Source: Stenotrophomonas rhizophila (lineage in GTDB: Bacteria > Pseudomonadota > Gammaproteobacteria > Xanthomonadales > Xanthomonadaceae). Taken from it: a stretch of DNA of 64,000 bases. Below are positions 48,790-57,108 of this stretch, in pieces. Made by a program: the position numbers and the translations under genes. The notes below the pieces were generated by a model. That model ran no database searches. It was not told where the DNA came from and saw only the letters and a list, made by a program, of their open reading frames with translations. The stretch covers positions 1-64,000 of the forward strand of contig NZ_JACWUO010000012.1 of the NCBI RefSeq assembly GCF_020857975.1. The letters are read 5' to 3'. Positions within the stretch are counted from its first letter, which is position 1. Each line of letters opens with the position of its first letter.

Positions 48790-48813
48790 TGCAATTGCGA
48801 CCCATTCGCATAT
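48790..48813. promoter_or_regulatory. Fur-like box before the TonB receptor
   Basis: On the minus strand it reads ATGCGAATGGGTCGCAATTG, sharing ATGCGAATG-N-GT with the site at 40812-40829. It lies about 130 bp before the receptor ATG. Confidence 0.5.
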
Positions 48814-48904
48814 AAGGGACGGGTTCGGGTGCAGATGGTCGATATCGGTGGTTGCAAAGCGCCGAAAAATCACGCAGTGTTCTGGAAGTGATGTTAATGA
48901 TCGC

Positions 48905-48932
48905 TTGCATGCCGCGTGGCGAGGTCTAGAAT
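48905..48932 (+). promoter_or_regulatory. Promoter of the EF-G paralogue leader
   Basis: TTGCAT (48905-48910), a 16-nt spacer and TAGAAT (48927-48932). The predicted start near 48939 leaves a leader of about 300 nt before the EF-G gene. Confidence 0.6.
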
Positions 48933-48958
48933 GCGCGCATCACCCCGAACCTGCCGCC

Positions 48959-49048
48959 ATGACTTCGATGCCGCTCCTGACGTTTTTTACCCGCAACCGC
49001 GCAAGCGCGGTACGGGCGCGTCTGCCCTGCGGCTCCTCAGGCGGTTGA
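48959..49048 (+). CDS. Putative leader peptide 1 (29 aa)
   Basis: A 29-codon frame, MTSMPLLTFFTRNRASAVRA and onward to SGG, that starts about 20 nt after the predicted transcript start. It has no Shine-Dalgarno sequence. Its coding region contains a 7-bp hairpin (ACCGCGC-AA-GCGCGGT, 48996-49011), and its stop codon lies in a second one (49043-49065). Residues about 19-22 are encoded by GGGCGCGTCTG (49014-49024), which is complementary to the left arm of the terminator at 49082. This is the layout expected of a ribosome-controlled attenuator. Confidence 0.45.
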   Translation: MTSMPLLTFFTRNRASAVRARLPCGSSGG

Positions 49049-49065
49049 CCGGCAAACCGGCAACC
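49043..49065 (+). promoter_or_regulatory. Leader hairpin at the stop of leader peptide 1
   Basis: GGTTG-A-CCGG and CCGGCAACC pair over nine bases with one bulge (loop CAAA). It overlaps the TGA of the 29-codon frame and would be disrupted by a ribosome finishing translation. Confidence 0.6.
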
Positions 49066-49081
49066 CTGAACGACCCCAGAC

Positions 49082-49110
49082 AGAGCGCCCACCGGGCGCT
49101 CTTTTCGTTT
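49082..49110 (+). terminator. Leader terminator upstream of the EF-G paralogue
   Basis: AGAGCGCCC-ACC-GGGCGCTCT is a perfect 9-bp stem whose last T begins TTTT, then CGTTT. It lies between the promoter at 48905 and the gene at 49237, so the downstream gene needs readthrough or another promoter. Its left arm can pair instead with 49014-49024. Confidence 0.85.
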
Positions 49111-49144
49111 CCGTGACCGCAAACGTCCCCAAGGAGAACGTGCC

Positions 49145-49189
49145 ATGCACCTGACCGCCGAGCCCCAAACCTGGCCGCACGCCCGTTAG
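49145..49189 (+). CDS. Putative leader peptide 2 (14 aa)
   Basis: The frame MHLTAEPQTWPHAR has an excellent ribosome site, AAGGAG, 8 nt before its ATG, better than that of the EF-G gene itself. Its last codons form the left arm of a 10-bp hairpin (GCCGCACGCC at 49174-49183 with GGCGTGCGGC at 49198-49207). It ends 47 nt before the EF-G start. It could set translational coupling or a second attenuation step. Confidence 0.5.
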   Translation: MHLTAEPQTWPHAR

Positions 49190-49236
49190 CCAACGGCGGC
49201 GTGCGGCACCTTGATGTTGGCAGCGAGACCTTTCCC

Positions 49237-51279
49237 ATGAACACCCATACCCAGACCCTATCCCTCCGGCGCAACCTCGGCATCATTGCCCACATCGACG
49301 CCGGCAAGACCACGCTCACCGAGCGCCTGCTGTGGAAAACCGGCGAGATCCATCGCGTCGGCGAGGTCCACGACGGCGCGGCGACCACCGATTTCTCGGC
49401 GATCGAGCGCGAGCGCGGCATCACCATCGGCGCGGCCGCCGTGCAGGCGCATTGGGCGCCGCGCGACCAGCCGATCCACCACCTGACCTTGATCGACACC
49501 CCCGGCCACATCGATTTCGCGATCGAAGTGGAGCGTTCCCTGCGCGTGCTTGATGGCGCGGTGGCGGTGTTCTCCGCCGTGGATGGCGTGCAGCCCCAGT
49601 CCGAATCGGTCTGGCGCCAGGCGCGTCGCCACGGGGTGCCGCTGATCGCCTTCGTCAACAAGATGGACCGCACCGGTGCTGCGTTCGAACGCGTGCTCGC
49701 GCAACTGCGCGAGAAGCTGCGGGCCACACCGTGGGCGCTCGGCGTGCCGCTCGGCACCGAAAGCCAGTTCAACGGCTGGGTGGACCTGGTCGACCGCAGC
49801 ACCGTGCACTGGGACGACAAGGGCACGGCGTTGCGTCATGCCTGGACGACCGATGAGGCGGCCCAGTGGATGCCGCAGCGCGAGGCACTGATCGAGGCCG
49901 TGGCCGATGCCGACGACGTGCTGGCGCAGGCGTGGCTGGAAGGCGCGGCGATCGACAACGCGCAGCTGCGCGCGGCGATCCGTCGCGGCACCCTGGCCGG
50001 TGCCGGCGTACCGGTGCTCGCAGGCTCGGCGTTCAAGAGCAAGGGCGTGGAAACGCTGCTCGATGCCGTGGTCGACTATCTGCCGTCGCCACTGGATCGG
50101 CCGGCGGTGGTCGCCACCGAGAACGGCAACGATCTGCTGCTGCCTCCTGATCCCGATGGTCCGCTCGCGGCGCTGCTGTTCAAGATCACGCACCAGAACC
50201 ACGGTGCGCTGAGCTTCGTGCGGGTGTATTCGGGCACGCTGAAGGTGGGCGACGCGCTGGCCAGCTCGCAGCATGCACACGGGCGACGCGTCAGCCGCCT
50301 GGTGCGGGTGCAGGCCGACCAGACCCACGACATCAAGCAGGCCGTGGCCGGTGACATCGTCGCGGTGCTGGGCTGGAAGGATGCCGTCAGCGGTGAAACG
50401 CTGAGTGCGCCCTCGCGCCCGCTGCTGCTCGATACGATCCAGGCGCAGCATGCGGTGCTGGCATGGCGGTTGACGGCGGAGAAGGCCTCGGACCTGATCC
50501 GCATCAGCCAGGGACTGGCCAGCCTGGCGCAGGAGGATCCGTCGTTCCGTGTCGAGACCGATGCGGAAAGCGGTGAAACCCTGATCTGGGGCATGGGCGA
50601 GCTGCATCTGGAGGTGATGGTCGAGCGCCTGCGCACGGAGTGGGGCGTCAACGTTCGCACCGGCCAGCCGCGCGTGGCCTATCAGGAGACGCCGAAGCGT
50701 GCAGTGCAGCGGGTGGAAGGCAAGGTCGCCAAGCAGACCGGTGGCCAGGGCCAGTTCGCCCAGGTGCTGATCGATGTGGCGCCGCGTGAGGATGGCGAGG
50801 TGAGCTTCGTCGACCGCACCGTGGGCGGTGCGATCCCGCGCGGGTTCGTCAACGCGGTGGAGAAGGGCGTGCGTGCGGCATTGGGCGAAGGTCCGCTGGG
50901 CCATCCGGTGGTCGGGATCGAGGTGGCGCTGGTCGACGGTCAGACCCACGTCAAGGACTCCTCGGACATGGCCTTCCATCGTGCCGGCAGTGAAGCGGTA
51001 AAAGCTGCGCTGGCCCAGGCAGGCACGCAGCTGCTGGAGCCGGTGATGGAGATCGCCATCCACGCACCATCGGGCAACGTCGGCGATGTGGTCGGCGACC
51101 TCAACCGCCGCAGTGGGCGGGTGGCCTCGATCGAGGACCAGGATGGGCAGGCCGAAGTGCTGGGCTATGCACCGCTGGCCCGGCTTGGTGGCTATACCAC
51201 GTCGCTGCGTTCGCTGACCCAGGGGCGCGCGTCTAGCGACATGCGTTTCAATGGGTATGAAGTGGCTGCGTCGGTGTAG
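49237..51279 (+). CDS. EF-G paralogue (FusA2-type translational GTPase)
   Basis: A 680-residue GTPase. G1 AHIDAGKTTLTERLL, switch II DTPGHIDFAIEVERS and G4 FVNKMDR are intact. Domains II-V follow in EF-G order (GALSFVRVYSGTLKVGDAL, then WGMGELHLEVMVERLR, and a domain IV with GQFAQVLIDVAPREDGEVSF). It is diverged and a little shorter than typical FusA, and it is not in a str (rpsL-rpsG-fusA-tuf) operon, so it is a secondary copy. Possible roles are ribosome recycling, rescue or drug-related protection. The long leader with a terminator and small ORFs resembles the attenuator of tet(M)-type ribosomal protection genes. ATG 49237 is preferred over GTG 49201, which lies in a hairpin arm. Confidence 0.88.
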   Translation: MNTHTQTLSLRRNLGIIAHIDAGKTTLTERLLWKTGEIHRVGEVHDGAATTDFSAIERERGITIGAAAVQAHWAPRDQPIHHLTLIDTPGHIDFAIEVERSLRVLDGAVAVFSAVDGVQPQSESVWRQARRHGVPLIAFVNKMDRTGAAFERVLAQLREKLRATPWALGVPLGTESQFNGWVDLVDRSTVHWDDKGTALRHAWTTDEAAQWMPQREALIEAVADADDVLAQAWLEGAAIDNAQLRAAIRRGTLAGAGVPVLAGSAFKSKGVETLLDAVVDYLPSPLDRPAVVATENGNDLLLPPDPDGPLAALLFKITHQNHGALSFVRVYSGTLKVGDALASSQHAHGRRVSRLVRVQADQTHDIKQAVAGDIVAVLGWKDAVSGETLSAPSRPLLLDTIQAQHAVLAWRLTAEKASDLIRISQGLASLAQEDPSFRVETDAESGETLIWGMGELHLEVMVERLRTEWGVNVRTGQPRVAYQETPKRAVQRVEGKVAKQTGGQGQFAQVLIDVAPREDGEVSFVDRTVGGAIPRGFVNAVEKGVRAALGEGPLGHPVVGIEVALVDGQTHVKDSSDMAFHRAGSEAVKAALAQAGTQLLEPVMEIAIHAPSGNVGDVVGDLNRRSGRVASIEDQDGQAEVLGYAPLARLGGYTTSLRSLTQGRASSDMRFNGYEVAASV

Positions 51280-51306
51280 TGGCTAGTGCTGCAGCAGCAA
51301 GGAGCA

Positions 51307-51331
51307 GGGGCCGGGCAACCGGCCCCTTTTT
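51307..51331 (+). terminator. Rho-independent terminator of the EF-G paralogue
   Basis: GGGGCCGG-GCAA-CCGGCCCC followed by TTTTT, about 28 nt past the stop. The tetraloop GCAA is of the stable GNRA type. Confidence 0.94.
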
Positions 51332-51597
51332 GTTGGTTGGGGTAGCGCTGGCGCTGTTGATGCTTCTGCCCGGAATTTACGAAAAATGAACGTTTTCGGC
51401 CTCATCGGGGTTTTCGTATTAGTTGCATAGGCCTGAATGCGGCAATCCGGAGAATGCACACCTCGCAGGGCTTTCGCCGACATTTCGGGGCAGGGCTCCC
51501 GCGACCGCTTGACCGTCGTATCGGCGGACGCGCCATCCCCGCGTCCCAGCGACGGTCATCGCTCCAGGCCACCGTGCCCCTTTCAGGATTCCCTCCG
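51332..51597 (+). other. Upstream region of the autotransporter gene
   Basis: About 265 bp without a gene. It contains TTTACGAAAAA at 51376, one of four related AT-rich motifs in the window, overlapping a small inverted repeat (CGAAAA-N-CGTTTTCG, 51380-51398). GTATTAGTTGCATAG near 51416 could be promoter-like. No firm promoter is assigned. Confidence 0.5.
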
Positions 51598-54246
51598 ATG
51601 ATCATCGCTTCCCTGCGCAGCAATGCGCTGTGCCTTGCCGTTGCCGCCGCGCTCACTGCCACCGTGGCGCCTGCAGCAGCCTTCGCGACCGAGACCGTGA
51701 TCATCCGCGACGACGACGTGGAGAAGGTCTGGCCGGTTACTTATGGTCATGCAGAGGTCTATGACTCCAACGTCATCAATCACCAAGTGGCGGATGGCAC
51801 GTGGGGGGCGGTGAGTGTCGACCGTGGCAATCTGCGCATGGAACGCACGCAAGTTCTCACCACCGGTGACAAGATGGCTGCCGTGGCCTATTACGGTGGG
51901 GAGTACTACAACAACGGCGTGGTTTACGACGCGGTGATCGAAAGCTCGGACTTTGTCACCCAGGGTGACGATGCTTCCGGCCTGCAGTTCGGCGGGACCA
52001 CCTTCGACAGCAGCACCGGCGAGTTGAACCGGGTGGGCATGATCACCGTGCGCGACAGCAGCGTGGCCACCTCGGGCGCGCAATCGCATGGCATGAGCGT
52101 GAGCGGCGTCAACAAGGTCGATTTCTTCGGCTCGCAGATCCAGACGAGCGGGCAGGGCGCGGCCGGCGTGCACATGATGGGCGGCATCGTCGGCATGGAC
52201 AGCGCCAGCGTGGAAACCACCGGCGAGGGTGCGCATGGCGTGCATGCGCGCTCGATGCGCTGGAGCATCGGTGGGCGGCCGGGCGTGGTCTATCGCGCCG
52301 ATCTGGGCCTGACCAACACCACGGTCAACACCCATGGCGCCGGCAGCGTCGGCCTGCTGGCCGGCTATGAAGACAACGGCACGCCCGACGGCATCGGCGC
52401 GACCGTGCGCATGGAACGTTCCCTTGTGCGTTCGGCGCAGAGCCATGCCGTGCAGTTCCTGCGCGGCAGGGAAAACACCTTGAGCCTGAGTGCCGGCAGC
52501 GTGCTCGACGGCGGCGATGCAGTGCTGTTCGCCGGCGAGGCCAACAGTTTCAGCCAGGTCGATGCCACCGATTCGACCCTGATCGGCCGCGGCGCGCAGG
52601 CGCTGGTGGCCGACAACGGCGCCGGGCTGCAGCTGCGCCTGGACAACAGCGAGGTGCAGGTGGCGGCCGGGCAGGGCCTGGCGCAGGCGCGCAACGGCGG
52701 CCGGATCGACATACAGGCGCGCGGCGCCCAGCTGCAGGGCAGCGCATTCGCCGACGATACCTCGCGCCTGGACATGCAGCTGGACGCCAGCCGCTGGGAT
52801 GCCTGGGGCCAGTCGCAGGTGGATGCACTGGGCCTGCACAACGGCAGCACCCTGCTGCTGGGCGCCGGCAGCGTGGGCGACCGGTTCACTGTGCGCGGCA
52901 ACCTGGACATCACCGACAGCACCCTGGTGTTCGACAGCGCGCTGGGCGATGACGCCGCGCCGGCCGACCGGCTGTGGGTGCAGGGCGATACCGCCGGCCA
53001 CGGCGCGATCGTGGTCAACAACCTTGGCGGGCGCGGTGGCCAGACCGTGGACGGCATTCAACTGATCCACGTCGATGGCGTGTCCGCTGCCGACTTCAGG
53101 CTTGAAGGTCGTGCGGTGGGTGGGCAATACGAATATTTCCTGTTCAAGGGCGGCAGCACCGATCCCGACGATGGCCACTGGTACCTGCGCTCGGCGCTGC
53201 AGCCGGTGACCGACCCGTGCGCGGCCGACCCGGCGGCGCCGGGCTGCACCATCACCTTGCCCGAGCCGTGCCAGATCGACCCGTCGCTGCCGCAGTGCCT
53301 GCCGCCGGTGCCGGTGCTGCGGCCGGAGCCGGGTGCGTACCTGGCCAACCAGCGCTCGGCGCGCAGCATGTTCGGCACCGGCATGCAGGATCGCCAGCGC
53401 AGTGGCGCAACGGGCGATGGTGCGCGCGGTGCATGGGCGGCGGTCAGCGCCGGCCAGGCACGTTACGGCGCAGTCGGCGACCAGCTGCAAGTGCAGGGCA
53501 ACACCTCGGCACTACAGCTGGGTACCGACCTGCTGGGTTGGGGCGAGGGCGGCCGTGGCCGGTTCGGCGTGATGCTGGGCAGTGGCCGCGCCAGCAGCAC
53601 CAGCACCTCGCGGCTGACCGGCTACAGCGCCCACGGCAAGGTGGACGGACGGGCGGTGGGCGTCTACGCCGACTGGAGCCAGATGCCGGGTGGCGCCACC
53701 GGTCTGATCGTCGGCGGCGCGCTGCAGCATGCGCGCTTCGCCAACCGCGTGCAGGGCGATGCGCTGGCCACCGAGCGCTATGACAGCCGCGGCAACAGCG
53801 CCTCGGTCGAAGCCGCATACGGTTTCAGCGTCGCCGGGCGCGGCGCGTTGGCGGTGTTCGTGCAGCCGCAGATGCAGTTGCGCTACGGCAGCTACCGGGC
53901 CGATCGCCACATCGAACGCAACGGCACGGTCATCGACGGCAGCGATGCCGACGGCCTGGGCAGCCTGGTGGGCGTGCGCGTGTTCGGCCACACCATCACC
54001 CGCACCGGCAACCGGGTGCAGCCGTTCATGGCGGTCAACTGGATCCGCGAATCCAGCGACAACCGCCTGCGTTTCGACGGGCAGCAACTGGCCGGCGGCC
54101 TGCCGCAGGATCGCTACGAAGTGAAGGGTGGTGCGCAGCTGCAGCTGGGCTCGCGCTGGAGCGCGTGGGGCGATGTGGGTTGGCAGCGGGGCGATGGCGG
54201 CTACCGCGAAGTGAATGCCCAGCTGGGCATGCGCGCCAGCTGGTAA
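51598..54246 (+). CDS. Type Va autotransporter (AidA/pertactin-like)
   Basis: An 882-residue secreted or surface protein. The signal peptide (LCLAVAAALTATVAPAAAFA) is followed by a beta-helical passenger of about 530 residues with repeated Ser/Thr/Gly-rich rungs (DSSVATSGAQSHGMSVSG, then SQIQTSGQGAAGVHMMGG). A Cys/Pro-rich hinge comes next (PGCTITLPEPCQIDPSLPQC, then PEPGAYLANQRSARSMF), and finally a barrel of about 270 residues ending GMRASW with the expected terminal aromatic. No protease triad or RGD was noticed, so adhesion or biofilm is more likely than catalysis. The four cysteines in the hinge are unusual for this class. ATG 51598 is chosen for its signal peptide. Confidence 0.88.
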   Translation: MIIASLRSNALCLAVAAALTATVAPAAAFATETVIIRDDDVEKVWPVTYGHAEVYDSNVINHQVADGTWGAVSVDRGNLRMERTQVLTTGDKMAAVAYYGGEYYNNGVVYDAVIESSDFVTQGDDASGLQFGGTTFDSSTGELNRVGMITVRDSSVATSGAQSHGMSVSGVNKVDFFGSQIQTSGQGAAGVHMMGGIVGMDSASVETTGEGAHGVHARSMRWSIGGRPGVVYRADLGLTNTTVNTHGAGSVGLLAGYEDNGTPDGIGATVRMERSLVRSAQSHAVQFLRGRENTLSLSAGSVLDGGDAVLFAGEANSFSQVDATDSTLIGRGAQALVADNGAGLQLRLDNSEVQVAAGQGLAQARNGGRIDIQARGAQLQGSAFADDTSRLDMQLDASRWDAWGQSQVDALGLHNGSTLLLGAGSVGDRFTVRGNLDITDSTLVFDSALGDDAAPADRLWVQGDTAGHGAIVVNNLGGRGGQTVDGIQLIHVDGVSAADFRLEGRAVGGQYEYFLFKGGSTDPDDGHWYLRSALQPVTDPCAADPAAPGCTITLPEPCQIDPSLPQCLPPVPVLRPEPGAYLANQRSARSMFGTGMQDRQRSGATGDGARGAWAAVSAGQARYGAVGDQLQVQGNTSALQLGTDLLGWGEGGRGRFGVMLGSGRASSTSTSRLTGYSAHGKVDGRAVGVYADWSQMPGGATGLIVGGALQHARFANRVQGDALATERYDSRGNSASVEAAYGFSVAGRGALAVFVQPQMQLRYGSYRADRHIERNGTVIDGSDADGLGSLVGVRVFGHTITRTGNRVQPFMAVNWIRESSDNRLRFDGQQLAGGLPQDRYEVKGGAQLQLGSRWSAWGDVGWQRGDGGYREVNAQLGMRASW

Positions 54247-54266
54247 CAGCGCATCGCGCTGGTATC

Positions 54267-54294
54267 GACAAGGGCTCCTGCGGGAGCCCTTGTC
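54267..54294. terminator. Hairpin after the autotransporter gene
   Basis: GACAAGGGCTCC and GGAGCCCTTGTC form a perfect 12-bp stem with loop TGCG, 21 nt past the stop. It is similar in sequence to the hairpin at 39450-39473. No T-run follows. Confidence 0.65.
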
Positions 54295-54521
54295 GTATCC
54301 GTCGGCCTGCATCGGCCCCTGCAATCGTTTCAACCCGCACAACCGCGGCTGAACTGTTCGGGGATCGGCGCCATTTTTACGAAAACTCGCATGGACCGCG
54401 GGCGGGTGCGGCAGGCACAGTAGCGTCGCTGCGGGATTGGACCAGGGATTGGCCCCGCAGCCGGGAAGCAGGGCGCAGTGGCTTGCGTGGCCACGTCAAC
54501 GCCCTGTTTCCCACCTTGCAT

Positions 54522-55082
54522 TCACGCGGTCGGCAACGACACATGCCCGACCGCATATACCTGCGCTGCCGGATCCTGCACGGCAGGGGCCTGCTTCCAT
54601 AGCTGGACGCGCAGCTGCGTCCAGCCGGCAGGATCGAACCCGGTCACCACCGCCAGCGCGCCGCGCGCCATCGCCGCACGCGCCTCCACAGCGGCCTGCG
54701 CACGTAGTGCCGCCAGGTCGGCATCGGCGGCGATGGCGGTAATGCTGCGGCTGGCGTGGCGCGCCTGCGCCAGGCCCGGCGCCAGTTCGGTATGCCACGG
54801 CAACCAGGTCTGCACCGCCGGCCGCCCCAGGTCGCGGCACAGCGTGGCAAACGCCGGGCTGGCGAGGAAATCGGTCTGGCCCTGTGGCGAGGCCCACAGA
54901 TAGAACGGCGCGTACAAGTTGACGCTGCCCTGCAGCTCCGGCTGCCTGCGCGCGGTCAGCCAGGCTTTCATATGCAGCTGCGGGTAGCCGTCGAACTGCG
55001 GGCCCTTGTCGGCGATACGGCGATCGATGCGCGCCATGGCGTGGTCGTCGGCCAGCGCAAGGCTGTACTGCATGGCGATCAT
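54522..55082 (-). CDS. DUF4865 family protein
   Basis: A 186-residue soluble protein, MIAMQYSLALADDHAMARID then IADKGPQFDGYPQLHMKAWLTA and LYAPFYLWASPQGQTDFLA. The pattern fits DUF4865, a family usually encoded beside a tautomerase and a LysR regulator, as here. No catalytic residues are known. The start overlaps the tautomerase stop (ATGA), so the two are made together. Confidence 0.85.
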   Translation of the reverse strand: MIAMQYSLALADDHAMARIDRRIADKGPQFDGYPQLHMKAWLTARRQPELQGSVNLYAPFYLWASPQGQTDFLASPAFATLCRDLGRPAVQTWLPWHTELAPGLAQARHASRSITAIAADADLAALRAQAAVEARAAMARGALAVVTGFDPAGWTQLRVQLWKQAPAVQDPAAQVYAVGHVSLPTA

Positions 55083-55477
55083 GGCGTTGCCGCACTGTCA
55101 TCGGCGGCCGAGATGCCGCCGCCGAACGACCAGTCTTCCCAGCCCGATTCGGCGATCACCACCATCACATCCTGCGCGGGAATGCCCGGCGCCCGCTCCA
55201 GCTCATCGACCAGCTGCCGGTAGAAGGCGGCCTTGGTGGCGGCGCTGCGCGGTTTGCCGGTGGTGATATGGAACAGCACGTACTGGTCCGAGCGCGGGCC
55301 GCCACGGTAGTCGCGGTCGAACAGCAGCTCGCCGGGCGCGTGCGGGTGCACGGCGACGAAGCGGTCGTGCGGTGGCACCTGGAAGCTGTCGACCAGGGCG
55401 CGGTCCAGCGCGTCGGTGAGCGCGCGCAGGTAGGCCGGCGAACGGCCGGCAAGTAGCGAGATGCGGGTAAAGGGCAT
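55079..55477 (-). CDS. Tautomerase family protein
   Basis: A 132-residue protein of the tautomerase/4-oxalocrotonate superfamily in its longer form. It has MPFTRISLLAGRSPAYLRAL, where the Pro after the initiator Met would be the catalytic base after Met removal, and later TKAAFYRQLVDELERAPGIPAQDVMVVIAESGWEDWSFGGG. The physiological substrate is unknown. It is divergent from LysR at 55582 and co-directional with the DUF4865 gene. Confidence 0.87.
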   Translation of the reverse strand: MPFTRISLLAGRSPAYLRALTDALDRALVDSFQVPPHDRFVAVHPHAPGELLFDRDYRGGPRSDQYVLFHITTGKPRSAATKAAFYRQLVDELERAPGIPAQDVMVVIAESGWEDWSFGGGISAADDSAATP

Positions 55478-55541
55478 GGGATGCTCCCAAAGTGGACGAG
55501 GGAGGTGTACTCTCGCCTGCCCGGGTCATCCTGAAAATCAG

Positions 55542-55560
55542 ATTATTCGGGACCCATAAT
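55542..55560. promoter_or_regulatory. LysR-type operator candidate
   Basis: ATTAT-N9-ATAAT (T-N11-A type), with the nested arms GGGA and TCCC, in the 104-bp gap between the divergent LysR and tautomerase genes. Confidence 0.6.
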
Positions 55561-55581
55561 CCCGATATACAGGATGGTTGC

Positions 55582-56511
55582 ATGCGCCTGACCAATCTCG
55601 ACCTGGATGCGCTGCGCAGTTTCGTGACCGGCCTGGATGCCGGCTCGTATGCGCGTGCCGCCGACCGCCTGGGCCGCTCGACCTCGGCGGTAAGCGCCCA
55701 GCTGAAAAAGCTGGAGGAGCAGGTCGGGGCACCGTTGCTGCAACGTGCCGGTCGCGGGCTGGGCCTGACCGGCGCGGGCGAAGCGCTGTTGCCCTACGCA
55801 CGACGCCTGCTCGGTCTCAACGATGAAGCCATCGCCGCATTGCGCCGCGAGCCGCTGCAGGGCTGGGTGCGGCTGGGCATCCAGGAGGACTTCGGGCAAA
55901 GCGTGCTGCCGCAGGTGCTGGGGCAGTTCGCACAGGCCCATCCGCAGGTGCGCATCGAGGGCCGGATCGCACGCAATGCCGAGCTGCTGGACAAGGTGGC
56001 CGGCGGCCAGCTCGACCTGGCCCTGACCTGGGACGAGGGCAATGCTGCAGCGGCGCGGATCGCCGTAGTACCACTGTGCTGGCTGGGCGCGGCTGACGGC
56101 GGCCCGCAATGGCACCGCAACAGCGGCGAGCCGCTGCCGCTGATCGCCCTGGAGGCACCGTGCCTGATGCGCACGCTGGCTTGCGAGGCGCTGGACCGGC
56201 ACGGCATCCCCTGGCGGCTGGCCTTCGTCAGCCCCAGCCTGGGCGGCTTGTGGGCGGCCACCGCCGCCGGCCTCGGTTTCGCGCTGCGCACGCCGATCGG
56301 GCTGCCGGCCACGTTGCGTGCACTGTCCCCCGGTGCGCATGGCCTGCCGCCGCTGCCATCGTTGGGGCTGGCCCTGCACCGCGCGCCGCAGCAGAACAGC
56401 GCGCCAGCCGCGCACCTGGCCGGCATCATCGAACAGGCATTGCAGACGGCGCTGCCGGGCGGGTGGTTGGTGCCGGGCAGGGCACACACGATGGATTTTG
56501 CCGGCGCGTAG
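55582..56511 (+). CDS. LysR family transcriptional regulator
   Basis: A 309-residue regulator. The N-terminal winged HTH reads LDALRSFVTGLDAGSYARAADRLGRSTSAVSAQLKKLEEQVG, followed by a co-inducer domain (GWVRLGIQEDFGQSVLPQVLGQF, with hinge and second lobe). It probably controls itself and the divergent tautomerase-DUF4865 pair through the palindrome at 55542-55560. ATG 55582 has AGGAT upstream; the longer frame from 55492 would run through the operator. Confidence 0.92.
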   Translation: MRLTNLDLDALRSFVTGLDAGSYARAADRLGRSTSAVSAQLKKLEEQVGAPLLQRAGRGLGLTGAGEALLPYARRLLGLNDEAIAALRREPLQGWVRLGIQEDFGQSVLPQVLGQFAQAHPQVRIEGRIARNAELLDKVAGGQLDLALTWDEGNAAAARIAVVPLCWLGAADGGPQWHRNSGEPLPLIALEAPCLMRTLACEALDRHGIPWRLAFVSPSLGGLWAATAAGLGFALRTPIGLPATLRALSPGAHGLPPLPSLGLALHRAPQQNSAPAAHLAGIIEQALQTALPGGWLVPGRAHTMDFAGA

Positions 56512-56532
56512 AGCCGGGGATTGCCCGGCTTC

Positions 56533-56926
<394 letters not shown>

Positions 56927-56932
56927 AAGCAT

Positions 56933-56955
56933 CCGGCCAGCGGCCGGCACTACCG
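56933..56955 (-). repeat. SMAG-type REP
   Basis: CCGGCCAGCGGCCGGCACTA followed by CC; on the minus strand it begins GTAGTGCCGGCCGCTGG. It directly follows long repeat copy 3. The remaining bases to 57108 hold one TTTTTACGAAAA motif (56997) and the presumed promoter of the next gene. Confidence 0.8.
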
Positions 56956-57108
56956 AAACGGCAGAGCCCGGCGCTATGGGAACCACAACACCCCCATTTT
57001 TACGAAAAGTTGTAAAGACATCGGCAGCGCTGTTGTCTAGCTTGATCGATTGGCCTTGGTCCGGGCGCGCTGCGCTGCCGGGCACGCCGCGATCCCACAG
57101 GAATGCCC

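Noticed and set aside
46112..49048. A 978-codon open frame on the plus strand
   Set aside because: It is antisense to the TonB-dependent receptor, whose plug and barrel motifs are unmistakable.
48916..49116. A 66-codon frame overlapping the EF-G leader in another phase
   Set aside because: Its first start lies within the promoter and it runs through the terminator stem; the 29-codon frame fits the leader layout better.
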